Origin: Robertmurraya_A mangrovi
Lineage (GTDB): Bacteria; Bacillota; Bacilli; Bacillales; Cytobacillaceae
DNA length: 64,000 nucleotides
Direction: 5' to 3'
Assembly (NCBI RefSeq): GCF_034427655.1
Contig: NZ_JAXOFX010000008.1
Span: forward strand, 62,001-126,000
The notes beneath the pieces are model-generated. The model searched no databases. It was not told the origin of the DNA and saw nothing but the letters and a program-made list of their open reading frames with translations. The position numbers and the translations under genes are program-made. This document shows positions 1-9,049 of the stretch, piece by piece (the stretch's first letter is position 1; the number at the start of each line of letters is the position of its first letter).

Positions 1-369
1 ATAACGCAATTTGTTTATGAATGATTTTCCAATTGTCTTGTAATTACGATTATAATAGGTGTCCATGAAGCCAATGGAACTGTTAATATAATGTTTTTGA
101 ATCTGAGATGTTTTATCCTGATACTTCCTTGGATAGCGTTCGTCATAGTTGGCTTCAGCTAACGTCTCAAACCACACATTTACAATCTTATACTTACCTA
201 ATCTTTTTAAATCTGCTTCTTTATCAACCCATTGTTCTAGTTCAGCCTTTGAGTATTGGTGAATACTTTTTTCTTCTGTGGCTGCTTCTGTAACGAACAT
301 AAGACCTGCTTTGTCTGTGGTTGAAACTCCTAGTAATAATGTTAAAATGAATATAATCTTCTTTTTCAA
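1..369 (-). CDS. secreted protein, paralogue of the next gene (3' end outside window)
   Basis: The frame is open from a TTG at 369 to the window edge. The TTG is preceded by AGAGGA seven bases upstream, which is why I choose it although no ATG is available. The protein starts LKKKIIFILTLLLG, a basic-hydrophobic signal peptide. It then runs parallel to the adjacent gene at 403-1182: both contain the stretches KSIHQYSK, LGKYKIVNV and GFMDTYYNRNYKTIGK. The two are therefore tandem duplicates of one exported protein. The family is not one I can name. The C-terminal part is cut off by the window. Confidence 0.75.
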   Translation of the reverse strand, partial: MKKKIIFILTLLLGVSTTDKAGLMFVTEAATEEKSIHQYSKAELEQWVDKEADLKRLGKYKIVNVWFETLAEANYDERYPRKYQDKTSQIQKHYINSSIGFMDTYYNRNYKTIGKSFINKLRY

Positions 370-402
370 GGCGATGTCCTCTTCCTTTGACTGAGTGAAA
401 TG

Positions 403-1182
403 TTATTTTTTAACTTCTATCCATTTGGTAAGCGGAACTTCTTTTACAAACGTATATGTGGAAGTATCCCAAGTGATGACTTTCATATCCCAAGAGGTGT
501 TCTCTACTTCTACTTCTACGTCTCGTTTGTACCACTTGTTTAATTTGACTCCTTTGGGTAATTTACTACCGGAAGTGTAACGGATATATTGTGTTCCTCT
601 TATTCTTTCACCGTTATCAACCAGTAAGGCTGCATTTGAATCATGTTCATAATACATTGAAACATCTGTTACAAATATACTTTCTGAAATTCTCTTTTCT
701 TTTTTGGTTTCATCTACCAACTTTTTGAAATACTTCCCTAAGTTCTTATCAGAATAGTACGTTCCATTATACTTGTAACCAATTTTGTGGTAATATCGCA
801 ATTCGTTGATGAATTTTTTACCAATGGTCTTATAATTCCGGTTATAGTATGTGTCCATGAAGCCAACGGAACTGCCAATATAGTGTTTTTGAATCTTAGA
901 TGTTTCATCCCAATACTTGAATGGATAACGTAAGTCATGGTTACTTTCGGCTAATGTCTTAAAATCTACATTTACAATCTTATACTTACCTAACCTTTGT
1001 AAATCTCCTTTTTTACTATTTTCATTTATCCATTTGGTCATTTCAGACTTTGAATATTGATGAATACTCTTCTCTGCTTCTGCTTTCTTAACCGTAGTGG
1101 CTTCTACAGTCGATAACGTTACTGGCTGTATTAAAGCACTTGCCCCCATCATTATTGCTAAAAACATTACAATCTTTTTCAT
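403..1182 (-). CDS. secreted protein of unknown function (259 aa)
   Basis: I start at the ATG at 1182 (MKKIVMFLAIMMG), which has AGAGAGGG at good spacing; an upstream in-frame ATG would place this Shine-Dalgarno inside the gene. Residues 1-27 form a signal peptide ending near VEA. The mature part is hydrophilic, Lys/Tyr-rich, without transmembrane segments or a recognised catalytic motif. It is a tandem paralogue of the partial gene at 1-369; the spacing of 33 bases suggests local duplication and probably one transcript. Function unknown; a secreted or wall-associated role is inferred only from the signal peptide. Confidence 0.8.
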   Translation of the reverse strand: MKKIVMFLAIMMGASALIQPVTLSTVEATTVKKAEAEKSIHQYSKSEMTKWINENSKKGDLQRLGKYKIVNVDFKTLAESNHDLRYPFKYWDETSKIQKHYIGSSVGFMDTYYNRNYKTIGKKFINELRYYHKIGYKYNGTYYSDKNLGKYFKKLVDETKKEKRISESIFVTDVSMYYEHDSNAALLVDNGERIRGTQYIRYTSGSKLPKGVKLNKWYKRDVEVEVENTSWDMKVITWDTSTYTFVKEVPLTKWIEVKK

Positions 1183-1243
1183 TTTGTTTTCCCTCTCTAG
1201 TAAACTCTTGATATACAAATTTTCTCACAAAATCTATTATTTA

Positions 1244-2121
1244 TCAAAAAGTGAAGACACGCTTTTCCGTCTCCGAAACCGAATTAGGATCCAGAGTCCA
1301 CCAACCACCAACCACCAATAAGGCCATTGCTCCCAGTGACCACCATAGATACTTGTAAAACAAGTAGTACCCAATGGTTTCAAGAATGGATTCACCGCCG
1401 TTTTCCATCCAACCTTGATAATAGCCCTCACGGTACGTTTCCCATTCTTGCCCTTTTAGTTGTTGGTTGTGGTCATCAAACAGATAACCTTCTGTTGCGG
1501 CTTCTGCTCCGTCTTCATAGGCTTCTTCAAAAATGAACTGATATTGGTCGTAAGGCAGCCATTCTTCGTCGTCATCTTGACTAGAAGAGGAGGAAGCACT
1601 AGCCGTCACAGCGTGATTATCATCGGATCGTCTTGTTCCGCTGCTTCCCAACCTTTTACATAGGCTTGTTTGTACACTTCCTCGAGATAGTCTCCATATG
1701 GAGGTTCAGAGTCGTATTCCTCATCGTATTGGTAATCGTCATAGCCTTCCTGATAGCCCGCATCTTCGCTGTCTTCAATACAGACTTCCAGCCCTTCTTC
1801 GTGACCATCCGCTATGCCTTCTTCGTACCCGTTGCCAAACTCTTGTGAGCCTTCCCACCACCACTCGTAGTCCTTTTCACAAGTCGAGGTATAGGAATAG
1901 GCATAATCAAATCCCGTTGCATACCCTTCGTCATACGTTCCGCCCGAATCATAGTCACTATATCCATCGTGGTAATGATATTCCCCGTCATTCAAGCCCC
2001 ACTCTTCGCAATTGGTTCGACACGTATGGCCGCCAGAGGCATCGGTGTTACCTGGATGTGCCTCCACTCCTCCCACCCATCCGCACCAAAGCAAGAAGAA
2101 AAGTCCCACTAATCGTTTCAT
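1244..2121 (-). pseudogene. YHYH-domain secreted/membrane protein, frameshifted
   Basis: The first frame (from ATG 2121) gives a signal peptide, then an HPGNTDASGGHTC...EYHYH segment typical of YHYH-domain proteins of Bacillus, then a Gly/Tyr/Asp/Glu-rich region with repeated EGYxDG-type units. It ends at a stop near 1606. The second frame (about 1620 down to 1244) continues the acidic low-complexity part (DDDEEW), more EGY/DGAE units, and a C-terminal transmembrane helix (SLGAMALLVVGG). A degenerate second copy at 17.4-17.7 kb reads through this point with CCC where this copy has CC, so a one-base deletion near 1635 split a gene of about 290 codons. Either a recent pseudogene or a sequencing error in a short C run. 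Confidence 0.72.
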
Positions 2122-2246
2122 TTCGCCTTCATCCTATCTCTCTATCTTTCTACCTAAATTTTACAGTTAAAACTCTAGTAAAACAATGCCTAACTTCTCG
2201 GATAGTATGCTAGGATATAATCAGCATTCATCAAAGGAGTCATTAC

Positions 2247-2789
2247 ATGATTGTTTATACCGTTAAACCAGAGAAGATGTATCACCTTATGAGAAAACAG
2301 GGCTATTATGAAGGCAGTGAAAAGCATATCTTCTGGCCCGAGCAACTAACCAAGCCTTACCAATGGATGATGAAGCAATTGGCAAAAACCATCCCCGACT
2401 ATGATGGAACCACCTATCCCGTTTGGGTCTGGAAACGACGACCGAACCGAAACGAAAAACCAAGTTTCAGAAAAGGAAACCGTGGGGTCATTTTGACGCT
2501 CGACATTCCCGATGACCAGATATTATGGTCTTGTTTCCATAAGTGGGATTTTGTCATGACCGAGCATCCTGTCACGATTACTGAAGATGAGTGGAATCGC
2601 TTTGACCAAGGTCAGATGAGCCGGGAAGAAATCGAACAAACGTGGGAGCGAATCTTTGACTTTGATTTATTAAGGAATATAGACCCCGAGTGGAACGGAG
2701 TATTTGATCCTAATTGGATTCAAGGCGTCACTCCCCGAATCACAATGGACCAAGTGAAACGAGTGGAGCGTTTTATGGGCAAGGAATAA
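2247..2789 (+). CDS. DUF3841-type protein (180 aa)
   Basis: ATG at 2247 follows AAAGGAG by seven bases. The sequence starts MIVYTVKPEKMYHLMRKQG and contains WPEQLTKPYQWMMKQL, WVWKRR and LTLDIPDDQILWSCFHKWDFV, the pattern of the DUF3841 family (small cytosolic proteins, about 180 aa, no known function). The full expected length is present and there is no signal peptide. It is the only plus-strand gene in this part of the island and stands alone between the YHYH pseudogene and the group II intron. Confidence 0.7.
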   Translation: MIVYTVKPEKMYHLMRKQGYYEGSEKHIFWPEQLTKPYQWMMKQLAKTIPDYDGTTYPVWVWKRRPNRNEKPSFRKGNRGVILTLDIPDDQILWSCFHKWDFVMTEHPVTITEDEWNRFDQGQMSREEIEQTWERIFDFDLLRNIDPEWNGVFDPNWIQGVTPRITMDQVKRVERFMGKE

Positions 2790-2839
2790 TGATTAGGTAG
2801 GGTTTTTATAAAAAAAGGCCATCATACGATGGTCTATCT

Positions 2840-5000
2840 TCATACAGATAGGTAAAGGTTTGAAGTTATCGCCCCCTTTTCCCCCTGTTCACACCGTACG
2901 TGCGACTTTCACCGCATACGGCGTTCCAACTAATCCAATTCATTCAATTTTATTTATTATGAAAGGAAGCTGTTTAATCTAATTAATGATTAAGTCGTTT
3001 CTGCATAGTTTTCGTAGTTCATTTACCTTTTGGATTTGCTTGTTATTTAGCTTCAAGACCTTGATTTGATTTTTGATTTTCTCATGGTCTTTTAAGTGTA
3101 TCAACCGATGAACGTATTCATATAACACTATCAAATTAGAGTACGTGTCATCTCTTGAGAGATGATACGGATTTTTATGATGACAGTGCCAGTCATGTTT
3201 TCCAAGCTCAATACCTGTTATGGCACATTTTCCATATTGGGCAATAAATTTACTAATGCGATTATCATTATACTCAATCGTTCGATTAGGAATAAAATTT
3301 TTCATGACATGAGCTAAAGTCTTTTTATTTATCACTTTGAGATTATGGTGTATTTTGTCTCTTCCTTTTACCGTATAATTACAAATATCTTGCGAGAAAC
3401 ATAGATTTGTTTTGTGCTTTTGGGCATGAATTGGGACAAATACCATATTCTTTATTTTATAAAGTCTTGATTTACAACCTTTATAGCGTTTTTGTATTGT
3501 AATAGTCATATCTGAAAATGTTGCTTCTTTTCTAAAGTGCTTTAATCGATTATATAACGTCTTGTTTAGATGAGTAGTCAACTCACTTAAATTTTTCATG
3601 ATTTCAGTCGCTGCTGCGTAATAGTTCTGAATCCCATTACGACAGTATTATAGTGCCAGACTGTTTCAATACATGGTTTCTTCTGAATTGCTTTTATAGA
3701 ATCCTTAATTTTTATGAGTGCATTGGACTTTGCTTTCTTCGTCATGTTGGATTTGGCTACGTAACCAAATCTAGTTTTTCCTTTCCTAATTACTCGGAAA
3801 GAGAATCCTAGAAATTCTGACGAATTTCGTTTTAAGTTAATAACTTTTGATTTTTCATCACTTGTTTCAAGATGTAACCTAGCCTTCAGAAAATCTTTAA
3901 TGGCATAGTTCATTCTTATCGCTTGTGAACGTGTACGGCATAAAACCTTAAAATCATCAGCGTATCTAACGATGTAACATTCTTTTAATTTCGATTTCTT
4001 GAGTGCATTTACTTTGCTTCCATTATGTTTATAGTTATGGACGCTTTCAAAAGTTTCCCATTGATTACTTACCCACCAATCCAGTTCGTTTAGGACAATG
4101 TTTGATAAAAGTGGTGAAAGAATACCGCCTTGCGGTGTTCCTTTATTGGGAATGTCTTCTCCAACAATTTCTGCTTTTAGTAGCTTCGAAATAATCGAGA
4201 GTAAAGCTTTATCTTTTATTCCTAATGACCAGATTTATTTAAGTAATTTACTATGATGAACATTATCAAAGAAACCTTTTATATCTACATCTATACAATG
4301 ATAAAGACCCACCATATTGATAAGCGATTCTAGTCTCGCTTTCGCATGATGAGTGTTTCTGTTTGGTCTAAAGCCATAACTGTGTTTATGAAATTTCGCC
4401 TCGCAAATGGGTTCTAATACTTGTAAGATACATTGTTGGAAGATTCTATCCCATATCGTCGGAATTCCTAGTGGTCTTACTTTGCCATTTGCTTTTGGAA
4501 TAAAGACTCGCCGAACACTTTCGGGTTTATATTCTTTGAACATAGTTTGAACGTGTTCAATTACATCCTCTACTGATAAATTCTTAATATCATCAATTGT
4601 TAACTTGTTTGTCCCTGCTGTTTTACTCCCTGTGTTTCGTTTTATATTTCGATAAGCAAGACGTATATTTTCAATCGAACTGATCAGTTCCATTAAATCA
4701 TAGAAATTTTGACCATTGACACTTTGAGCATACAGATTATCAAAACATTGTTGCATATCATAATACTCGCTGTGTCTCAGTTTCTTCCGTTTCAATAAGT
4801 CGGTGACTCCCTTGGGAGTTGAACCTCTATTAGTCTCACAAGAACCTTATTAACCGAAAAAGAAATGCCTTACATGGTTGAATGATTCTTCATTAGTCTA
4901 GTGGCTATCCCTTCGGGTTGATTAGACCTTTCATCGGTACTGTGCCACCACTTTCACTGATAATAATGGATGGGGCGGAGATTCAATGATTTTGATGTTC
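2840..5000 (-). mobile_element. group II intron (5' boundary uncertain)
   Basis: On the minus strand, bases about 2925 down to 2885 fold as domain V: GCCGTATGCGG, then TGAAAGTCGC, then ACGTACGGT. It is followed by a domain VI-like segment (GGGGGAAAAGGGGG...CCTATC) ending near 2840. Upstream lies the intron-encoded reverse transcriptase/HNH gene (2979-4795), and 5' of that a structured region (4800-5000, with the minus-strand stretch GGTCTAATCAACCCGAAGGG) that should be part of domains I-IV. I could not find a GUGYG-type 5' end, so domain I may be truncated. A hairpin with a T run (2806-2825) directly follows the 3' end and looks like the terminator of whatever the intron entered. Confidence 0.75.
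2979..4795 (-). pseudogene. ltrA: group II intron reverse transcriptase/maturase with HNH domain, broken
   Basis: N-terminal RT (4795-4238) includes YRNIKRNTGSKTAGTNKLT and the RPLGIPTIWDR motif. After an in-frame TAA at 4235-4237, where homologues read LLKQIWSLG, the same frame continues through GTPQGGILSPLLSN and the catalytic YADD motif into the maturase domain. A one-base deletion near 3633 then shifts the frame. The last part (3599-2979) holds an HNH nuclease with a CAITGIE...HCHHKNP zinc/catalytic motif. The intact protein would be about 605 aa. One nonsense and one frameshift mutation mean this copy cannot encode its own mobility protein. Upstream of 4795 the start is a TTG with a weak GGGAG. 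Confidence 0.85.
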
Positions 5001-5534
5001 ACTATATTTTGTCCTGATCAACTGTTTGTTGCTACTTTTAAGGGGGGGGTTCTTTTTTTCTCCTTTGGGTTCTTTTCTTAGTTTTAGTCATCTAGTACTA
5101 TTTTACTTTTTTATATTCCGATGAGCGGGGTGTGTAGATATGCCGTCAATTTCAGCGACAAATGAGGCATTCATTCTTACTTGAACAGCACCCTTGTACT
5201 GTGCAACAATTGGCACTGCTGGTTTTTCTTCTTTATAATATTAACAAGCCTCTTTAATTGAATAACATAAAATAATTAATCTATTTTAATACCATAGTTA
5301 ACTATATTGTTTGGCTCATTATCATTGTCTACATGTTAGTTTGAGTAATTTTACTCTTTATTGTTCCTACTCGACGTCGTTAACATGTTTTGAGAATTCC
5401 AAAAAAGTCATAAGAGATAATTTCCAAATAGTTAAACTCCCTCTATGTTTTTAACTAGAGATGGTTCAAAATCCTTTTTAAATCCTTTTTAAACAAAGTA
5501 TTTAGCTGAATCTTCAGGTTCCAACTCTCTTATT
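4796..5534. other. intron 5' region and non-coding stretch
   Basis: 4796-5000 is the presumed 5' structural part of the group II intron. From 5000 to 5534 I see no complete gene. On the minus strand, 5254 down to about 5120 reads open for 44 codons (YKEEKPAVPIVAQYKG...HPAHRNIKK, then stop), with a stop just upstream and no start, so it is probably the tail of a decayed gene that I do not recognise. A G/C homopolymer of eight to nine bases lies at 5042. Confidence 0.4.
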
Positions 5535-5544
5535 TCATAAACCC

Positions 5545-5587
5545 TGGAAAAACCCGTTCTCTATTGCAGCAGAGAACAGGTTTTTTA
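5545..5587 (-). terminator. terminator of the cysteine-repeat gene
   Basis: Minus-strand stem CCTGTTCTCT / AGAGAACGGG with an eight-base loop, followed by TTTTT. It lies 30-70 bases past the stop of the gene at 5614-6549. Confidence 0.85.
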
Positions 5588-5613
5588 TAGTAAAATTTGA
5601 TAATTCAGTTTTC

Positions 5614-6549
5614 TTAATCATCACAACTACATTTATAGTTGCCACAATATGAACAACATCTACAATATCTTCCGGGTTCACCACAATCTGAGCAACATTC
5701 ACAAGGGTAAGCATCGCAACTACTACAACACAAGCAAGATGATGATCCGCATGTTCTGCAACAAGTGCAACTATAATTTCCACAATCCCTGCAGCACTTA
5801 CAATATCTTTCTGGCTGACCACATTCTGAACAACATTCACAAGGGTAAGAGTCACAACTAGTGCAACATCTACAAGATGCTTCGCCACACGTTCTACAAC
5901 ACTCACAAGGATAAGTATTGCAATAATTACAGCACTTACAGTAACTTTCAGCATATCCACAACCTGAACATGATTCTTCGTGCCGTGCATAAGCAGGCTT
6001 TCCGTAATTTTCTTCATCTAATTCTTTCTCTTTATACCATTCTGGTTGTCCGTAAAATCTTTCTTCGATCTCCTTATCTGTCTGACTTTGAGAATAACCA
6101 TAATAATTAGGTCGTTCTTCCTGTTCGTCATTCGCTTTGTTGTTCCTAGTAGTATATTGGAATTTATTCACTTGTTCTTCGTAGTCATCATTGTAGTGAG
6201 TTGTATGGTTTCTCTCGATATTGTTCCATAGTGTTTTGAATTTAGAATTATCACTATTTCCATTAGAACCAAATAATCCATTAATAAAATTTAAGATTCT
6301 CTTCTGCTTTTTCTTAAGTGATTCTTTTTTGTCAGAGGTATTCACCTTTACTGTGCTACTTTTTCCGGTTGTATTGCTTCCTGCGTTCCCCTTCTTGTTC
6401 TTATTTTTTTTAGCTCCATTCATGACATGTAATTCTGAAAGGACTAATTGGCAACTTTTGCATTTAATCAAGGAGACTGTTGAGATGCTCTCAACTTTAA
6501 CCAAGTTTAATTTATTACATTTTGGACATGTTATTCCTCTATGTTGCAT
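5614..6549 (-). CDS. zinc-ribbon protein with tandem cysteine-rich repeats (311 aa)
   Basis: ATG at 6549 has AAGGGG seven bases upstream. Residues 8-34 form a CPxC...CxxC zinc-ribbon. Residues 45-190 are charged, Asn/Lys/Glu-rich and low in complexity. Residues 194-311 are ten tandem cysteine units of the form xxC(G/D/N)xx..CxCC, 11 or 13 residues each, with about 40 cysteines. The units follow a four-unit higher-order order, e.g. (..YCKCC)(..YPCECC)(RTCG..SC.CC)(..SCD.YPCECC), repeated about two and a half times, so it grew by duplication of a block of about 46 residues. No signal peptide. A metal-binding or redox role is an inference from cysteine density; I recognise no characterised family. 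It has its own terminator and stands alone. Confidence 0.75.
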   Translation of the reverse strand: MQHRGITCPKCNKLNLVKVESISTVSLIKCKSCQLVLSELHVMNGAKKNKNKKGNAGSNTTGKSSTVKVNTSDKKESLKKKQKRILNFINGLFGSNGNSDNSKFKTLWNNIERNHTTHYNDDYEEQVNKFQYTTRNNKANDEQEERPNYYGYSQSQTDKEIEERFYGQPEWYKEKELDEENYGKPAYARHEESCSGCGYAESYCKCCNYCNTYPCECCRTCGEASCRCCTSCDSYPCECCSECGQPERYCKCCRDCGNYSCTCCRTCGSSSCLCCSSCDAYPCECCSDCGEPGRYCRCCSYCGNYKCSCDD

Positions 6550-6644
6550 GTTATGCCCCTTTCAATTTTGACTTCACAAAAAATATATTCACTTGCATCG
6601 AACAAAAGTCCTATGATTATTGATAAACATTTTTAAATCCCCCA

Positions 6645-6690
6645 AAAAAAACCCGCTTCTCTCTCTGACAGAAAGAAACGGATTTATATG
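6645..6690 (-). terminator. rho-independent terminator
   Basis: Minus-strand stem CCGTTTCTTTCT / AGAGAGAAGCGG followed by a run of eight T. It would end transcription coming from the recombinase and ankyrin remnants to its right. Confidence 0.7.
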
Positions 6691-6719
6691 ATTGTAAACT
6701 TTGTGTTACACAGTAAGAG

Positions 6720-6866
6720 TCAAATAGATAGCAATTTATTGTATGAAATATTTTCTATGCTGCTCTCGCTTTTGCTTATAGTAATATTTGCATACCTAAG
6801 TGTAGTATCTGGAGAACTGTGACCTAACAACTCTTGAATTGCTACGAGTTCAGCTACATTATTTAA
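6720..6866 (-). pseudogene. tyrosine recombinase C-terminal fragment
   Basis: The minus strand reads VAIQELLGHSSPDTTLRYANI followed by a Ser/Glu-rich tail and a TGA at 6720-6722. LLGHSSPDTTLRYA is the conserved end of XerC/D-like integrases, including the catalytic His and Tyr. Upstream sequence has no Arg box or HxxR and stays in frame only briefly, so about 40 codons survive. It is a trace of an integrase that once served this island, distinct from the larger fragment at 11.7-12.4 kb. Confidence 0.7.
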
Positions 6867-6934
6867 TGTTATTGTTTCTCTCCAGTTATTAACAAGTATC
6901 TTAGTAAAGAGTTTTAAGCTATTAATAAAACACT

Positions 6935-7363
6935 TTAAGCTTTTTCCATCTGATTGAATAAATGACTTATCTGCACTGCACCAGCTTCTATTAATTGCCT
7001 AGTTAAGATGACATTTTGACTATAAACTGTATGGGAAAGTAGCGAGTAACCCTGTTCATCTATATAGTTTGGATTTGCACCCTTATCAATTAACATTTTT
7101 CCTATTTCATTGTATAGGTATCCGTTTCGATTAGTGCTTAAATAAGTGACATCTCTTAGTAGTTTTGATAGCTTTTCAATATCATTATATGTTTTCAAGT
7201 ACCCATGAACTTTGTTTACATCCACATCGTATAGAACCGCTTGTTCTAAATCTTCAAAAGTCAATTTTATATTGCTACTATTATTTGTCGTTTCTTTACT
7301 ATTTGTTGTAATTCCTACTGAATTCTCTGTTTTAATTTTTATATCTTTCTTCTGAGATTCCAC
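6935..7363 (-). pseudogene. ankyrin-repeat protein, N-terminally truncated
   Basis: The reading frame runs from a GTG at 7363, with no Shine-Dalgarno, to 6935 (142 codons). The C-terminal half has two ankyrin-type units: GKMLIDKGANPNYIDEQGYS and SLLSHTVYSQNVILTRQLIEAGA. The first 35 residues are Lys/Thr/Asn-rich linker. The frame extends a little upstream of the GTG to a stop without any ATG. I infer that the 5' end, perhaps with a signal peptide or lipobox, has been lost. It could still be expressed as a short cytosolic protein, but nothing supports that. Confidence 0.5.
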
Positions 7364-7700
7364 TAAGTCTTTTAGATAATTAAATTCAAGTTATAACATT
7401 CATACAGAAAGGCTACAAGCATCAACTATATTTATTTATGCTCAGAATGTTTTATCAAAAGAGTTAAATAAACAAAAAGCCCCTCAATCAAATCAGTTGG
7501 GAGCCTTGAAGAATAGATATATCATACACCGAATACATTTAAGACAGTATTTTTTACGTTCTTTCACTTATATATTAAATATGTAAAAACCAGGAATAAA
7601 TCACTTTATTATGTAAGGCTTTATTGCTATTTGTAAAAAATAGAAAGTACATGCTAACATATGTTTTGTGGTCAGTTTGTTGTTCACAGTATGCTAATTA

Positions 7701-8235
7701 CTATGTTTGTTTCTGTATTAAATTTTTTAGTAATTCGATTTCACCTTCTTCTGTTGAACCATTTGTTCCAAGTTCACCACGAGCAGCTTTAGAAAGAATT
7801 GTTTCTTTTAAGTGGTTTAATTTATTCTCTAATTGTAATAAATTATATGTGTTTTCTTCAATAGAAAAGATTTTTCTCACAATATTTATTAGTTGTTCTT
7901 GCTCCTCTATTGGTGCTAATGGTATTTTAGCATTTTTAATGTCCTCTAAATTTAATACGAGTCTTCCTATTCCATAAGCACGTTTTTTTAACTCACCTCA
8001 CCACCACTTGGGGATTGTAAACACAAGTGAATATACCGAGCTATTTCTTTATCTTTTAGTTTGGTCAATGCAACCGATTGGCTTACATATGCTTCGGGAA
8101 TATCGTAATCGACTAAGGCTGTTTTTCCTACATATAACGTAATTGAGGTTAATAAATCATATTTCTCTACCCTACTTCTCATACCCTCAACGTTTTTAGG
8201 TAAGTCCATAAAGAGGAGCAACCTATGAATTGCCG
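7701..8235 (-). pseudogene. hsdS: type I restriction specificity subunit (HsdS) remnant
   Basis: The first minus-strand frame (8221-7990) reads a target-recognition-domain end with GKTALVDYDIPEAYVSQSVAL. After a frameshift in an A7 run near 7988, the next frame reads YGIGRLVLNLEDIKNAKIPL, then APIEEQEQLI and a helical LETILSKAARGELGTN-like tail to a TAG at 7701. These are the second half-TRD and conserved helix of HsdS. The N-terminal TRD and any hsdM or hsdR are absent. A plus-strand ORF at 7624-7977 is its antisense shadow. Confidence 0.75.
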
Positions 8236-8411
8236 GAGAATTGACATTATAACAACAATTTTTCTAATAAAGTAATATTTTCCAATTTACTTAAACAAAA
8301 CCCTATCGCAGGGCTTGTTTAAAAGTCGTAATAATATTAGTTATACCCTTATATATATAATAAATAGGTACCTAGGGAACAGGCGTTTATTTTAGGAGAG
8401 GAGATATTAAT

Positions 8412-8789
8412 ATGAATATAATTAAAGATTCCTTTATTGATCCATATACTGCCCTTGATGGAAAAGTTTTTGTTGATGCTAATCCTCAAGTAGCAGTTCA
8501 TACTAAAGTAAGAATCTTGGAAACATATAGTGTAGCTAATCTTGATGATAATGGTGGTTCTGTTGTCTATCTTGTATCCTATCAATTTTTAAGTCCACAT
8601 CATTTATTGGGAGCAAAAGCTGATACGGAATATTATAGTTTCCATAGAACTTATAGACTATCCCATAGACAACCCCATTGCTATAGATGCAAAAGGGATT
8701 TAAATGAAGCCTCTATGGAAATATGTAATAAATGTGGTTGGATAAAATGTCCTGACGATAATGCATGTGGTTGTTATAAAAAATTGTAA
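8412..8789 (+). CDS. small zinc-ribbon protein (125 aa)
   Basis: ATG at 8412 follows AGGAGAGGAG with good spacing. The first 85 residues are a mixed alpha/beta region with no family I can name. Residues 92-124 form a compact cysteine cluster: CYRCKRDL, CNKCGWIKC and CGC, consistent with one or two structural zinc sites. No signal peptide or membrane segment. The gene is intact, has a strong ribosome site and its own terminator at 8900-8930, so it is probably expressed, unlike its pseudogene neighbours. Confidence 0.65.
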   Translation: MNIIKDSFIDPYTALDGKVFVDANPQVAVHTKVRILETYSVANLDDNGGSVVYLVSYQFLSPHHLLGAKADTEYYSFHRTYRLSHRQPHCYRCKRDLNEASMEICNKCGWIKCPDDNACGCYKKL

Positions 8790-8899
8790 TTAGGAATTTT
8801 GTTGTTAATAGTATCGGTTCACAAAATTTAACACTAAAATTATTGTTTATGAATCACTACATTCCCTACACTTTCTATAAGAGTGCTATTGATAAATAT

Positions 8900-8930
8900 A
8901 AGCACCCTAATAGGTGCTTATTATTATTTT
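8900..8930 (+). terminator. terminator
   Basis: Stem AAGCACC / GGTGCTT with a five-base loop followed by an AT-rich tail with TTTTT. It lies 110 bases after the zinc-ribbon gene. The minus strand just right of it (9000-8920) is open and reads GEKIEGFTQQLMDLAEV, perhaps the tail of a lost gene. Confidence 0.6.
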
Positions 8931-9049
8931 TATAATGACCTCTGCTAAATCCATCAACTGTTGGGTAAAGCCCTCAATCTTCTCTCCTTGAAATTTTCAT
9001 TATCAAACCTAGTATTTCTTCTAGCTCGAATCTGAGTAGGATAAGTCAA

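Noticed and set aside
1698..2213. 171-codon plus-strand ORF
   Set aside because: Antisense shadow of the repetitive YHYH gene; Arg/His-rich composition typical of shadows.
4235..4237. In-frame stop of the intron reverse transcriptase as recoding
   Set aside because: It is TAA at a Gln codon, and a frameshift follows; simple decay.
5617..5970. Tandem repeats that could look like a CRISPR array
   Set aside because: The repeats have no constant spacers and encode the in-frame CxCC protein units; period is 33-39 bp with a 138-bp block.
7624..7977. 117-codon plus-strand ORF
   Set aside because: Antisense to the HsdS fragment, which has the family motifs.
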